Shown here piece after piece: positions 23,257 through 31,674 of a stretch of 46,630 bases of DNA. The translations under genes were made by a program, and so were the position numbers. The stretch is taken from positions 1 through 46,630 of the forward strand of contig NZ_BOMV01000058.1 in the NCBI RefSeq assembly GCF_016862375.1. Direction: 5' to 3'. Position 1 is the stretch's first letter; every line of letters starts with the position of its first letter. Below the pieces are notes generated by a model, which searched no databases, had not been told where the DNA came from, and was given only the letters and a program-made list of their open reading frames with translations. This stretch comes from Paractinoplanes rishiriensis (GTDB lineage: Bacteria; Actinomycetota; Actinomycetes; Mycobacteriales; Micromonosporaceae).

Positions 23257-23976
23257 ATGCCCGCATACGGTGCGGTCGTGTTTGACTTTTTTGGCACCTT
23301 GACCCGCTCGGTCCAGCGCGGACCCCAGCACGCCGAGATCGCCCGGGCTCTCGGCGCTGACCCCGACGCCGTGCTCGGGGTGCTGGACCGCACGTTCCGG
23401 GCGCGCGCCCGGGGCCGATACGGTTCCGCGGAGGCCACCCTACGGTGGGTCATCGAGCAGGCGGGCGGCTCCCCCCGGCCGGCCCAGGTGCGGGCCGGCG
23501 TGCCGGCCCGGATCAGCGCGTTGAAGGCCGACACCCAGCTGCGCGCCGATGCGGTCACCGCGCTGACCGCGATCAAACGGCGCGGGCTGGCCACCGCCGT
23601 GATCAGTGACTGCACGCACGAACTGCCGGCCTTTCTGCCGAGCCTGCCGGTGGCTCCGCTGCTGGATGCCAAGATTTACTCCGTACGCCTGGGCGTCTGT
23701 AAGCCGGACCCCCGGATCTACCTGGCCGCGTGCGCGGAGCTCGGGGTGCACCCAGCCGAATGCCTCTATGTCGGCGATGGCGGCAGCCATGAGCTCACCG
23801 GTGCGGCCGCGGTCGGGATGACCCCGGTCCGGCTGGCCGCCGCCGACCTCGCGAACCACCTGGTGTTCGACGCGGACACCAACTTCGCGGGCCGGACGGT
23901 GCGGTCGCTCACCGAGATCGTGAGCCTGGTCGACCAGTCCCTGGCGCGCTCGGAGCCGCTGCCCGCAGCCGTCTGA
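23257..23976 (+). CDS. HAD-family hydrolase
   Basis: A 239-aa haloacid dehalogenase-like enzyme. Motif I is VVFDFFGTLT (nucleophile Asp at about 10; the usual second Asp is Phe, as in dehalogenase-type or other atypical members), motif II VISD, motif III KPDP, motif IV GDGGSHELTGA. The cap is small and helical. Likely acts on a phosphoester or haloacid; the DxF form makes phosphatase activity less sure. The ATG has GGGAGG upstream. Confidence 0.88.
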   Translation: MPAYGAVVFDFFGTLTRSVQRGPQHAEIARALGADPDAVLGVLDRTFRARARGRYGSAEATLRWVIEQAGGSPRPAQVRAGVPARISALKADTQLRADAVTALTAIKRRGLATAVISDCTHELPAFLPSLPVAPLLDAKIYSVRLGVCKPDPRIYLAACAELGVHPAECLYVGDGGSHELTGAAAVGMTPVRLAAADLANHLVFDADTNFAGRTVRSLTEIVSLVDQSLARSEPLPAAV

Positions 23977-24004
23977 CCCGCCACCGGCGTGCGAGGATGG
24001 CGCG

Positions 24005-24502
24005 GTGACGTCCGCGGTGCTCGAGGAAGCCCTCAAGAAGGCGGCGCTGGCCTGGGTCTCGGTCGGCGACGGCCCGGCGCTGGGGCTGTGGTGCATGCCG
24101 CTCGACGGTTCGCTGATCGTGGTGAGCGGGCCGGGCGAGCAGTTCGCGCCCGACCTGGCCGGCGCCACCCGCGCGACGGTCCGGCTGCGCGGCGACAGCG
24201 GCGGGCTCATCGTGGTCAGCGAGATGGCGGTGTCCCGGCTGGCACCGGGCTCCGACGAGTGGACCGAGGTGGCGCCGCAGCTGGCGCAGAAGAGGTTGAA
24301 CGCCTCGGGCACGGCCGACGAGGTGGTGGCGCGCTGGGCCGAGTCGGGCTGCGCGGTCGTCCGGCTCACGCCGTCCGACCAGGACACCGCGGTCGGCGCA
24401 CCCGACCTGCCGTCCGAATCGGGCGTCGCCCCGCCCCGGGAGACCCCGGCCCGGGTGGAGACCCGCCGCCCGTTCCGCCTGCACCGAGTCCGCCGCCGCT
24501 GA
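24005..24502 (+). CDS. Hypothetical protein, mixed alpha/beta
   Basis: A 165-aa protein of unknown family. Residues about 1-115 look folded (AALAWVSVG, SLIVVSGPGEQ, ATVRLRGDSGGLIVVSE, LAQKRLNASGTADEVVARWAESG), and the rest is a Pro/Arg-rich tail ending in RPFRLHRVRRR. The layout, with alternating beta strands and conserved LW, resembles the flavin-free pyridoxamine-oxidase-like split-barrel proteins, but I cannot support that by a motif. GTG start 29 bp after the HAD gene, so the two may be co-transcribed. Confidence 0.7.
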   Translation: MTSAVLEEALKKAALAWVSVGDGPALGLWCMPLDGSLIVVSGPGEQFAPDLAGATRATVRLRGDSGGLIVVSEMAVSRLAPGSDEWTEVAPQLAQKRLNASGTADEVVARWAESGCAVVRLTPSDQDTAVGAPDLPSESGVAPPRETPARVETRRPFRLHRVRRR

Positions 24503-24529
24503 AAGGCGCGCGGGAGCGGCAGCGCCGGG

Positions 24530-25405
24530 TCAGCCGATGAAGGGTGGGACTGCTATCTCGCCACGGGCTATCGGGCACACCTGACCCGTCACCGTCGCTG
24601 AGGTGGCGGCGCCGCCGGCGGCGATGACCGTGCAGTCGAGCAGGGACGGTCGCTTCATCTCCAGGCCCTGATGGACTCGGTACGCCGATTCGCCGTCGCC
24701 GGGGAGCCAGCCCGCCGCCACCAGCCACACGCCCAGGCCGAGCGCCGCCGAGCCGGTTGCCGGATCTTCGGGGACCGCCCCACCGGGGACGAACACCCGG
24801 GCGTAGGCCTCGCCGCCGGACCAGGCGACCACGCTGAGGTCGGTGACGCCGGCCTTTTCGGCGGCCGCGGCATCGACCCGGACGGACGCCAGGGCCTCCC
24901 GGCGTACCGGCAAAATCACCCAGGCCAGGCCGCACCCGGCGGAACGTGGGGCAGCCACCTCGTCCCCGGCGAAATCCGCCGGGGTCAAGCCGGCGATCGC
25001 CAGCAGGGGCTCCGGGTCGAGCGGCGCACCCAGCGTGGGCGCCGCGCCGGTCAGCGTCGCCGCACCGGCCTCCAGCACGTCCACCGTCAGCAGGCCGGCC
25101 CCGCACTCCTGCACGACCCGGCCGGGCGGGAAGAGACCGCGCCGCATCGAGGTGACCGCGGCGCCGACGCTGGGGTGGCCGGCGAACGGGAGTTCCGACT
25201 CGGGGGTGAAGATCCGGGCGCGGTAGGTGGCGGCAGGCGCCGTGGGCGGGAGGACGAAGACCGTCTCGGCCAGGTTGAACTCGCGGGCCAGGGTGTGCAT
25301 CTGGTCACCGGCAAGGTCGTCGGCGCCGTAGACCACGGCCAGTGGATTTCCCGCGAACGGCCGGTCGGTGAACACGTCGACGATCTCGTACGCCACGGTG
25401 GACAT
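24530..25405 (-). CDS. PhzF-family isomerase/epimerase
   Basis: A 291-aa PhzF protein with the two diaminopimelate-epimerase-like lobes. Characteristic motifs are VDVFTDRPFAGNPLAVV, the catalytic Glu segment EFNLAETVFVLPP, RIFTPESELPFAGHPSVGAA and DPATGSAALGLG. PhzF of phenazine synthesis isomerises a chorismate-derived intermediate; most family members, including this isolated one, act elsewhere and have unknown substrates. No phenazine genes are in the window. The mRNA is probably leaderless (TAGGGT six bases before ATG). Confidence 0.92.
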   Translation of the reverse strand: MSTVAYEIVDVFTDRPFAGNPLAVVYGADDLAGDQMHTLAREFNLAETVFVLPPTAPAATYRARIFTPESELPFAGHPSVGAAVTSMRRGLFPPGRVVQECGAGLLTVDVLEAGAATLTGAAPTLGAPLDPEPLLAIAGLTPADFAGDEVAAPRSAGCGLAWVILPVRREALASVRVDAAAAEKAGVTDLSVVAWSGGEAYARVFVPGGAVPEDPATGSAALGLGVWLVAAGWLPGDGESAYRVHQGLEMKRPSLLDCTVIAAGGAATSATVTGQVCPIARGEIAVPPFIG

Positions 25406-25411
25406 GTCCGG

Positions 25412-25426
25412 ACCCTAACCTAGGCT
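25412..25426. promoter_or_regulatory. Overlapping divergent leaderless promoters
   Basis: On the minus strand TAGGGT (25412-25417) lies six bases before the phzF ATG; on the plus strand TAGGCT (25421-25426) lies six bases before the MgtE-like GTG. The two -10 elements are three bases apart in a 27-bp intergenic region, so each -35 region lies within the other gene and polymerase binding should be mutually exclusive. Confidence 0.65.
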
Positions 25427-25432
25427 GGTGCT

Positions 25433-26713
25433 GTGACCATGGGGACGAGGGTTTATCTGGCCCGGCTTGCCGGGTTGCCCGTGTTCGACCCCAACGGTGA
25501 CCGGGTCGGGCGGATCCGCGACGCCGTGGTCCGGCTGCGCACCACGAACCGGCCGCCGCAGATCGTGGGCCTGGTCGCCGAGATGGCGCTGCGCCGGCGG
25601 ATCTTCCTACCGATCGGCCGGATCACCACGATGGACTCCGAGGCGGTCGTGCTCAGCACCGGCACGCTCAACCTGCGCCGGTTCGAGAAACGGCCGAACG
25701 AGTTGCTCGTGGTCGAGGATCTGCTGGACCGCCGGGTCACCGTGGTGCCCGACGGCGGCGACGGGCCGGGCACCCAGGCCATGGTCGTCGACATCGGCAT
25801 GGAGCTGACCCGTGCCAACGAGTGGCTGGTCACCCGGGTCGCGGTGCGCGGGCACACCGGGCGGCTGGCCCGGCGCGGGCACGTCTTCCAGGCGGAGTAC
25901 GAACGCATCCGCGGACTGTTCGGCCCCACCGAGACGCAGGGCACCTCCAACCTGCTGGCGCTGCTCGAACAGATGCGCCCGGCCGACATGGCCAACGCCC
26001 TGCAGGACCTGCCGGACGCCCGGCGCAACGAGGTGGCCGCGGCGCTGAGCGACCGCAAGCTGGCCGACGTCCTCGAGGAGCTGCCGGAGCACGACCAGGT
26101 GGAGATCCTGGTACACCTGGACCGCGAGCGCGCCGCCGACGTGCTGGAACGGATGGACCCGGACGACGCCGCCGACCTGCTCGCCGAGCTGCCGCAGACC
26201 GAGCAGACCGTCCTGCTCGACCTGATGGAGCCCGAGGAGGCCGCCCCGGTCCGGCAGCTGATGAGCTACCAGGCCGGCACCGCGGGCAGCGTGATGACCT
26301 CCGAGCCGGTGATCCTCACCCCGGACACGACGGTGGCCGAGGCCCTGGCCCGCATCCGTGAGCCGGAGCTGTCCCCGGTGGTCGCCGCCCAGGTCTTCGT
26401 GGCCCGGGCGCCGGCCGCGACGCCGACCGGTAAATACCTGGGCATGGTCCACTTCCAGCGGCTGCTGCGCGAACCGCCCGCCTCGATCGTCGGCGGCCTG
26501 GTCGACAGCGATCTGGAGCCGCTGCGCCCGGAGGCCACGCTGACCGAGGTGATCAAACAGATGGCCACGTACGACCTGGTCGCGATGCCGGTGATCGACT
26601 CGTCGCACCGGCTGCTCGGCGCGGTGACCGTGGACGACGTGCTCGACCACTCGCTGCCCCGCGACTGGCGTGACCGCGACAATCTCGACCCCGGTGAGCA
26701 GGTGCGACTGTGA
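25433..26713 (+). CDS. MgtE-N/CBS protein without a channel domain
   Basis: A 426-aa soluble protein. Residues about 1-80 form a PRC-barrel-like domain (DPNGDRVGRIRDAVV), about 160-280 the MgtE N-terminal superhelical domain (MRPADMANALQDLP, RAADVLERMDPDDAADLLAELP), and about 285-415 two CBS repeats ending in DDVLDHSLP. In true MgtE these sense Mg2+ and gate a membrane channel. The membrane domain is missing: the chain ends DLDPGEQVRL-like without a hydrophobic segment, so it is a cytoplasmic sensor rather than a transporter. The start GTG fits a leaderless message. It overlaps the DUF1003 gene (GTGA). Confidence 0.9.
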   Translation: MTMGTRVYLARLAGLPVFDPNGDRVGRIRDAVVRLRTTNRPPQIVGLVAEMALRRRIFLPIGRITTMDSEAVVLSTGTLNLRRFEKRPNELLVVEDLLDRRVTVVPDGGDGPGTQAMVVDIGMELTRANEWLVTRVAVRGHTGRLARRGHVFQAEYERIRGLFGPTETQGTSNLLALLEQMRPADMANALQDLPDARRNEVAAALSDRKLADVLEELPEHDQVEILVHLDRERAADVLERMDPDDAADLLAELPQTEQTVLLDLMEPEEAAPVRQLMSYQAGTAGSVMTSEPVILTPDTTVAEALARIREPELSPVVAAQVFVARAPAATPTGKYLGMVHFQRLLREPPASIVGGLVDSDLEPLRPEATLTEVIKQMATYDLVAMPVIDSSHRLLGAVTVDDVLDHSLPRDWRDRDNLDPGEQVRL

Positions 26714-27237
26714 GCACCGAACCCCGCCGCGACCGCCTGGACCAGCCCGTCGAGCCGGGCCGGGTGCGGCTGCCCCGGTTCAACCCGGAGACGTTCGGCC
26801 GCTGGTCGGAAAACATCGCGCGGTACATGGGCACCGCCCAGTTCATCGTGTGGATGACGATCGCGATCATCGCCTGGTTCGCCTGGAACACGCTGGCGCC
26901 GGCCGATCTGCGTTTCGACCCGTACACCTTCACGTTCTTGACCTTGATCTTGTCCTTGCAGGCGTCCTACGCGGCGCCGCTGATCCTGCTGGCGCAGAAC
27001 CGGCAGACCGACCGGGACCGGCTGGCCATGGAGGAGGACCGGCGCCGGGCCGCCATGCAGAAGGCCGACACCGAATACCTGGCCCGCGAGATCGCCTCGC
27101 TGCGGATCGCGCTCGGCGAGGTCGCCACCCGCGACTTCCTGCGCAACGAACTGGCCCGGCTGGCCGGCGAACTGGACGAGGCGGCGCTCCGGCGGGAGAA
27201 ACGGGCGCGTATGGAGTGGGAGGACGACCACTCCTGA
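26710..27237 (+). CDS. DUF1003 membrane protein
   Basis: A 175-aa protein with two membrane helices (about 42-62 and 75-98) and long charged termini. The blocks FGRWSENIARYMGTAQFIVWMT, FDPYTFTFLTLILS and QASYAAPLILLAQNRQTDRDR define DUF1003. The C-terminus is a charged coiled coil. Function unknown; gene fusion and neighbour data in the family suggest a link with the MgtE-like protein before it, which it overlaps by 4 bp. Confidence 0.92.
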   Translation: MSTEPRRDRLDQPVEPGRVRLPRFNPETFGRWSENIARYMGTAQFIVWMTIAIIAWFAWNTLAPADLRFDPYTFTFLTLILSLQASYAAPLILLAQNRQTDRDRLAMEEDRRRAAMQKADTEYLAREIASLRIALGEVATRDFLRNELARLAGELDEAALRREKRARMEWEDDHS

Positions 27238-27258
27238 CCGCGCAGTAAAGTCGGTGAC

Positions 27259-28419
27259 ATGGCTGTGCCAACATCACCCGCCCCAACGCTCGAGGACGCT
27301 ATCCAGGCCGCATTGGCCACGGTCGACGACCCCGAGATCCACCGGCCCATCACCGACCTCGGCATGGTCAAGGGCTTCACCGTCGCCGACTCCCACGTCA
27401 AGGTCGAGTTGCTGCTGACGGTGGCCGGCTGCCCGCTGCGCGACAAGCTCACCACCGACATCACCGCGGCCGTCACCAAGGTCCCCGGGATCGAGACAGT
27501 GAGCATCGACTTCGGCGTCATGTCCGAGGAGCAGCGCAAGGCGCTGCAGAGCACGCTGCGCGGTGGTGGCGCTTCAGCGGAACCGGTCATTCCGTTTGCC
27601 CAGCCCGGCTCCCGCACGAGGGTGTACGCGGTGGCCAGCGGCAAGGGCGGCGTGGGCAAATCCAGCGTGACCGTCAACCTGGCGGCAGCCCTGGCGAAAC
27701 GGGGACTGTCGGTCGGCGTGGTCGACGCGGACATCTACGGCCACTCGGTGCCGCGGATGCTGGGCGTGGAGGGCCGGCCCACCCGGGTCGAAGACATGAT
27801 CATGCCGCCGGAGTCACATGGCGTGAAGGTGATCTCGATCGGCATGTTCACGGCCGGCAACGCCGCGGTGGTGTGGCGCGGCCCGATGCTGCACCGGGCC
27901 CTCCAGCAGTTCCTCGCCGACGTCTACTGGGGCGACCTGGACGTGCTGCTGCTCGACCTGCCGCCGGGCACCGGCGACGTGGCCATCTCGCTGGCCCAGC
28001 TGCTGCCGAACGCGGAGATCGTGGTTGTCACCACCCCGCAGATGGCCGCCGCCGAGGTGGCCGAGCGGGCCGGCGCGATCGCGATGCAGACCCACCAGCG
28101 CCTGGTCGGTGTGGTGGAAAACATGTCGTGGCTCGAGCTGCCGGACGGTTCCCGGATGGAGGTCTTCGGCGCGGGCGGCGGCCAGACAGTGGCCGACTCG
28201 CTCACCAAGACCATGGGGGCGTCGGTGCCGCTGCTCGGTCAGGTGCCGCTGGACACCCGGGTGCGTGAGGCCGGCGACGGCGGCACCCCGATCGTGCTGG
28301 CCGACCCGGACGCTCCGGCGGCGAAGGCGCTGGACGAAGTGGCCGGCCGGCTCGCGGTGCGCCGCGACTCCCTGGTCGGCAAGCCGCTCGGCCTGATGGT
28401 GACCGCCAAGAAGGGCTAG
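27259..28419 (+). CDS. mrp: Mrp/ApbC P-loop Fe-S carrier protein
   Basis: A 386-aa protein: an N-terminal DUF59/MIP18 domain (about 11-90, with AGCPLRDKL) and a SIMIBI ATPase with the deviant Walker A GKGGVGKSS (128-136), DADIYGHSVPRM and DLPPGTGDVAISL. Such proteins bind and transfer 4Fe-4S clusters. The C-terminal CPxC pair of E. coli ApbC is missing (the place reads ENMSWLELPDGSRME), which I recall as usual for actinobacterial Mrp. TAAAGT lies 7 bases before the ATG, so it is possibly leaderless. It ends three bases from the convergent tatB stop. Confidence 0.93.
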   Translation: MAVPTSPAPTLEDAIQAALATVDDPEIHRPITDLGMVKGFTVADSHVKVELLLTVAGCPLRDKLTTDITAAVTKVPGIETVSIDFGVMSEEQRKALQSTLRGGGASAEPVIPFAQPGSRTRVYAVASGKGGVGKSSVTVNLAAALAKRGLSVGVVDADIYGHSVPRMLGVEGRPTRVEDMIMPPESHGVKVISIGMFTAGNAAVVWRGPMLHRALQQFLADVYWGDLDVLLLDLPPGTGDVAISLAQLLPNAEIVVVTTPQMAAAEVAERAGAIAMQTHQRLVGVVENMSWLELPDGSRMEVFGAGGGQTVADSLTKTMGASVPLLGQVPLDTRVREAGDGGTPIVLADPDAPAAKALDEVAGRLAVRRDSLVGKPLGLMVTAKKG

Positions 28420-28422
28420 GGG

Positions 28423-28836
28423 CTACGTAGCGTCGAGGTCCAGCTTCTTTTCCGGGAGGCTGGGCGTCGCGGCGGGGGCCGGGGTGGTGTGCGACTTGAT
28501 GTCGGCCGCCGCGGCCACCTCGGTGAGGTCCGACTTCACGCCGTTCAGGTCCTTTTTCACGTCGTCGAACAGGCCCTGTAGCGGCTTGCGGATTGCCTCC
28601 TCGTCCTCCTCGCTCAGCAGATGCTTGCGGATGAAGGCCTTGGGGTGCAGGTCCTGGAGTTCGAGGTCGGTGCCCAGCTCGCGGTTGAGGTCGGTGGTCG
28701 CATTTTGGGCCATGGCACGCAGGCCACGCAGCATCCGCATGCCGTCGGCGATGACCTTGGGCAGGCGCTCACCGAAGATCAGCAGCGCGAGCAGCAGCAG
28801 CGCACCGATCTCCCACCAGTTCAGATTTTCGAACAT
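28423..28836 (-). CDS. tatB: Sec-independent translocase protein TatB
   Basis: A 137-aa TatB. It has a short N-terminal membrane helix (WWEIGALLLLALLIFGERLP, about 7-26, with the conserved Glu and Gly-Glu hinge), an amphipathic helix and a long charged cytoplasmic tail. TatB helps recognise twin-arginine signal peptides; TatA and TatC are not in the window. ATG at 28836 with GGGAGG 8 nt upstream. It follows htrA on the same strand, as in M. tuberculosis (Rv1223-Rv1224). Confidence 0.93.
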   Translation of the reverse strand: MFENLNWWEIGALLLLALLIFGERLPKVIADGMRMLRGLRAMAQNATTDLNRELGTDLELQDLHPKAFIRKHLLSEEDEEAIRKPLQGLFDDVKKDLNGVKSDLTEVAAAADIKSHTTPAPAATPSLPEKKLDLDAT

Positions 28837-28906
28837 GAGGCGGCCTCCCTAGCGGTCCGGCGCCAAGCCTACGCACGCGGGGCTACTCCTACACACCCCG
28901 GCCGGG

Positions 28907-30235
28907 TCAATTCGAGTCGGCCGCGAGAGTCACCGAGGCGTTCTGGGTGCTGCTGCCGCGCCGGTATTCCACGGCCACCACCGTGCCGGGGGCGTACTTG
29001 CGGACCATCGCGATCAGGTCGGTGCCGTCGCCGAGGACGTGGCTGTCGATCTTGGTGACCACATCGCCGGACTCCAGGCCGGCTGCGGCCGCCGGGCCGG
29101 ACGGCTCGACCGAGCGCAGCCGGGCACCGGACGAACTGGTGTTGCCGGTGGCCACCTCGGCGCCGATCACCGTACGCCGGGCCTTGCCGTGGTCGATGAT
29201 GTCGCCCGCGATGCGTTTGGCCTGGTTGATCGGGATGGCGAAGGCGAGGCCGATGTTGCCGGCCTCGGTGTCGGTGCCGCCCACCGAGCGGATCACCGAG
29301 TTGACCCCGATCACCTGGCCGGCCGCGTTGACCAGCGGGCCGCCGGAGTTGCCCTGGTTGACCGCGGCGTCGGTCTGGATGGCCGCGTAGTAGCGGGTGG
29401 TGCCACCCGGCTCGCCGGCCTGGATGGTGCGGTCGAGCGCGCTCACGATGCCCTGTGTCACGGTGTTCTCCAGGGCCAGCGGCGAACCGAACGCGAGCAC
29501 CGGGTCACCCACCGCAATCTGGTCGGAGTTGCCCAGGGCCACCGGGACCAGGCCGGACTTTGCGACCTTGATCACGGCGACGTCCGATTCGGGGTCGCGG
29601 CCCACCAGGGTCGCCCGGGCCGTGGAGCCGTCGCTGAACGACACCGACAGGGCGTCGTCGCCGCCCTCCACCACGTGGTCGTTGGTGATCACGTAGCCGT
29701 CCTCGGAGACCACGAAACCGGAGCCGATCGCGCCGGTGACCCGGACCGTGACGACGCTGGGCTGCACCTTCTGCACGATGCCGCCGAACGAGTCGGGCGA
29801 CCGGTTGACCCCGCCCGGCGCCTCGGCGGGCGCAGCCCCCAACTGGGCGCCCACGCCCGTCTGATAGCCGCCGCGGACCGCGAACAGGAAGCCGAGCGCG
29901 CCGCCCAGACCACCCGCTAACAGGGCCGTGACCAGGCAGATCGCCAGAACCGGGACGAGCGAGCGGCGGGGTGCATCGGGATCGGTGACCGGCTCGGGCG
30001 GCGGGCCGGTGCCCTCGCCGGTGGCCGGGACCACGACCTGTGCGGGCGCCCACGGATCTCGCCAGGGATCGGCCAGCGCGTCGGACCACCAGTTCTGGGC
30101 CTGGCCGTGCTGGGTCTGGCCGTGCTGGGTCTGGCCGTGCGGAGGGGCCGGCGCGGGCGGCATGGAACGACCGGTGGCAGGCGGCGGAGTGAAGCGCGCA
30201 TTCCAGCCGTCGGTCACGTCGGTGCCTCCACTCAT
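28907..30235 (-). CDS. htrA: HtrA/DegP-type membrane serine protease with PDZ domain
   Basis: A 442-aa envelope protease. Residues 1-90 are a disordered cytoplasmic arm with GQTQH repeats; a membrane helix lies at about 92-120; the trypsin-like domain follows, with His 187 (TNDHVVEG), Asp 218 (DPESDVAVIKV) and Ser 297 (GNSGGPL); the PDZ domain is at about 350-440. HtrA degrades or refolds damaged exported proteins. In mycobacteria this gene follows sigE and rseA and its product helps control them; here these two are missing. I chose the ATG at 30235 (GGGGCGG upstream); the frame continues upstream but without conserved sequence. Confidence 0.93.
   Translation of the reverse strand: MSGGTDVTDGWNARFTPPPATGRSMPPAPAPPHGQTQHGQTQHGQAQNWWSDALADPWRDPWAPAQVVVPATGEGTGPPPEPVTDPDAPRRSLVPVLAICLVTALLAGGLGGALGFLFAVRGGYQTGVGAQLGAAPAEAPGGVNRSPDSFGGIVQKVQPSVVTVRVTGAIGSGFVVSEDGYVITNDHVVEGGDDALSVSFSDGSTARATLVGRDPESDVAVIKVAKSGLVPVALGNSDQIAVGDPVLAFGSPLALENTVTQGIVSALDRTIQAGEPGGTTRYYAAIQTDAAVNQGNSGGPLVNAAGQVIGVNSVIRSVGGTDTEAGNIGLAFAIPINQAKRIAGDIIDHGKARRTVIGAEVATGNTSSSGARLRSVEPSGPAAAAGLESGDVVTKIDSHVLGDGTDLIAMVRKYAPGTVVAVEYRRGSSTQNASVTLAADSN
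30101..30140 (-). repeat. Coding 15-bp tandem repeat in htrA
   Basis: About 2.7 copies of a 15-bp unit (plus strand CTGGCCGTGCTGGGT), coding for GQTQH repeats in the disordered arm of HtrA. Confidence 0.85.
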
Positions 30236-30381
30236 GTCCGCCCCAGGTGCCCCGCTCCCCCTCCAGGATGACACGGAATCCGGGCCACGCCCGGCCCCGG
30301 TCCGTTTAACCCATCGACGGCCCGGTGCATCCCGCGAGAGCATCGCTCTACTCTCATATCCGATGTACGCCGATTCCGCAC

Positions 30382-31119
30382 GTGCATCCCCTTGCCAGCC
30401 CCGCCCAGCCCCTCGCCCAGCCCCTCGCCCAGCCCCTCGCCCGCCTCTCGCCGCCGGAGGTCGTCATCGTCCCGCCAGCCCGTCCGATCGGCCCGCCGAC
30501 GGCACAGTCGCACCCGTTCGCGGAGGCGTACGCGACCGAGGACATCGTCCTGCAGACCGCCCGCAGCCTGGCCCGGGAACTGGGCCTGGACAGCGTCACC
30601 CCGGCCGCGGGCTCCGTGCTGCGCCTGCTTGCTGCCGCGGGGAGCGCCAAGGCGGTGGTGGAGATCGGCACGGGTACGGGGGTGAGCGGCACCTGGCTGC
30701 TGCGAGGCATGCGGCCGGACGCGGTGCTCACCACCATCGACGTGGAACACGAGCACCAGCGGATCGCCCGCCGGATCTTCCAGGAGGCCGGGTTCGCCTC
30801 GTCGCGCACCCGGATCATCACGGGCCGCGCGCTGGACGTGCTGCCCCGGCTCGCCGACGGCGTCTACGACCTGGTGTTCGTCGACGCCGACCCGACCGAG
30901 TACAGCGCCTGCGCCGACGCCGCCCTGCGGCTGCTGCGGCCGGGCGGGGTGCTGGCGGTGAACGGCGCGCTGGCCGGCGGGCGGATCAGCGACCCGTCCG
31001 CCCGGGATGTCGACACGCTCACCATCCGGGAAACCGTCCGGAGCGTGCGCGAGTCCGAGGAGTGGATCCCGGCGATCATCCCGTCCGGCGCCGGGCTGCT
31101 GGTCGCGGTCAAACGCTGA
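30382..31119 (+). CDS. Class I SAM-dependent O-methyltransferase (Rv1220c-like)
   Basis: A 245-aa methyltransferase of the O-MT family 3. Motif I is VVEIGTGTGVSGTWLL, then TTIDVEHEHQRIAR, DLVFVDADPTEY and LLRPGGVLAVNG. The catalytic and metal residues of catechol-type enzymes fit only partly, and the substrate is unknown. In M. tuberculosis the homologue Rv1220c is divergent from sigE; here it is divergent from htrA. The N-terminal 40 residues include three LAQP repeats and are unusual. The GTG at 30382 is my best start; the conserved part begins only near SHPFAEAYA, so a later start is possible. Confidence 0.82.
   Translation: MHPLASPAQPLAQPLAQPLARLSPPEVVIVPPARPIGPPTAQSHPFAEAYATEDIVLQTARSLARELGLDSVTPAAGSVLRLLAAAGSAKAVVEIGTGTGVSGTWLLRGMRPDAVLTTIDVEHEHQRIARRIFQEAGFASSRTRIITGRALDVLPRLADGVYDLVFVDADPTEYSACADAALRLLRPGGVLAVNGALAGGRISDPSARDVDTLTIRETVRSVRESEEWIPAIIPSGAGLLVAVKR
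30404..30439 (+). repeat. 12-bp tandem repeat at the start of the O-methyltransferase
   Basis: CCCAGCCCCTCG three times, exact. In the chosen frame it codes for AQPL repeats, but it may be a non-coding part of the htrA-methyltransferase intergenic region. Confidence 0.85.
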
Positions 31120-31231
31120 ACCGGGCGTCCGCCGTTTCGACGCCGAGGTCGCCGCCGGCGTGCCACAGTGGGCCGGAGGGGCGATCGGCGAAAGCGAACA
31201 CGAGAGCGTGACCTTTCTCGAAGACGTGGAA

Positions 31232-31267
31232 AGCCCGCCGGTACGGGCGGTACCGTACCGGCGGGCT
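31232..31267 (-). terminator. Terminator hairpin for DUF3117
   Basis: A 15-bp perfect stem: AGCCCGCCGGTACGG (31232-31246) with CCGTACCGGCGGGCT (31253-31267), six-base loop. On the minus strand the stem is followed by TTTCC, so it mainly suits the DUF3117 gene, but it can also stop the convergent methyltransferase transcript. Confidence 0.75.
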
Positions 31268-31279
31268 CCGCGTGAAACG

Positions 31280-31447
31280 TCAGCCGGCGATCGCCTTCAA
31301 CGCGTCACCCAGCGCGTTGGCCTCGTCCGGAGTCATCTCAACGACGAGACGGCCACCACCTTCCAGCGGGACACGCATGACGATGCCCCGCCCCTCCTTG
31401 GTGACCTCCAGCGGACCATCGCCCGTCCGCGGCTTCATCGCCGCCAT
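31280..31447 (-). CDS. DUF3117 small protein
   Basis: A 55-aa protein starting MAAMKPRTGDGPLEV, the fully recognisable DUF3117 (Rv1211) sequence, with VTKEGRGIVMRVP and ELTPDEANAL-like helix. The mycobacterial homologue has been described as a calmodulin-like protein; the biochemical role remains unclear. The ATG at 31447 has GGGGAG about 6 nt upstream and matches the conserved start; a start 21 nt upstream is unlikely. Confidence 0.93.
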   Translation of the reverse strand: MAAMKPRTGDGPLEVTKEGRGIVMRVPLEGGGRLVVEMTPDEANALGDALKAIAG

Positions 31448-31674
31448 CTTGTCTCCCCTCAGACCCACATCAGGGTGTCGGTGGGTTGCCCCACTGCCAC
31501 TGCTCTTCAGCTAGCTCAGTACGACGCCGCGTGCTCAGCCCCACGCGGTGCCGTTCTTCGTTTTCCGACCGGCGGCCGAGGGCCCTCGCGCGCTGTCGAC
31601 GCGACCCGGCCCACCGTGCCGATCAAACATTTTCCCTGATGAACACCGGCGAACCCAAACCCAGCCCGGGCGGA

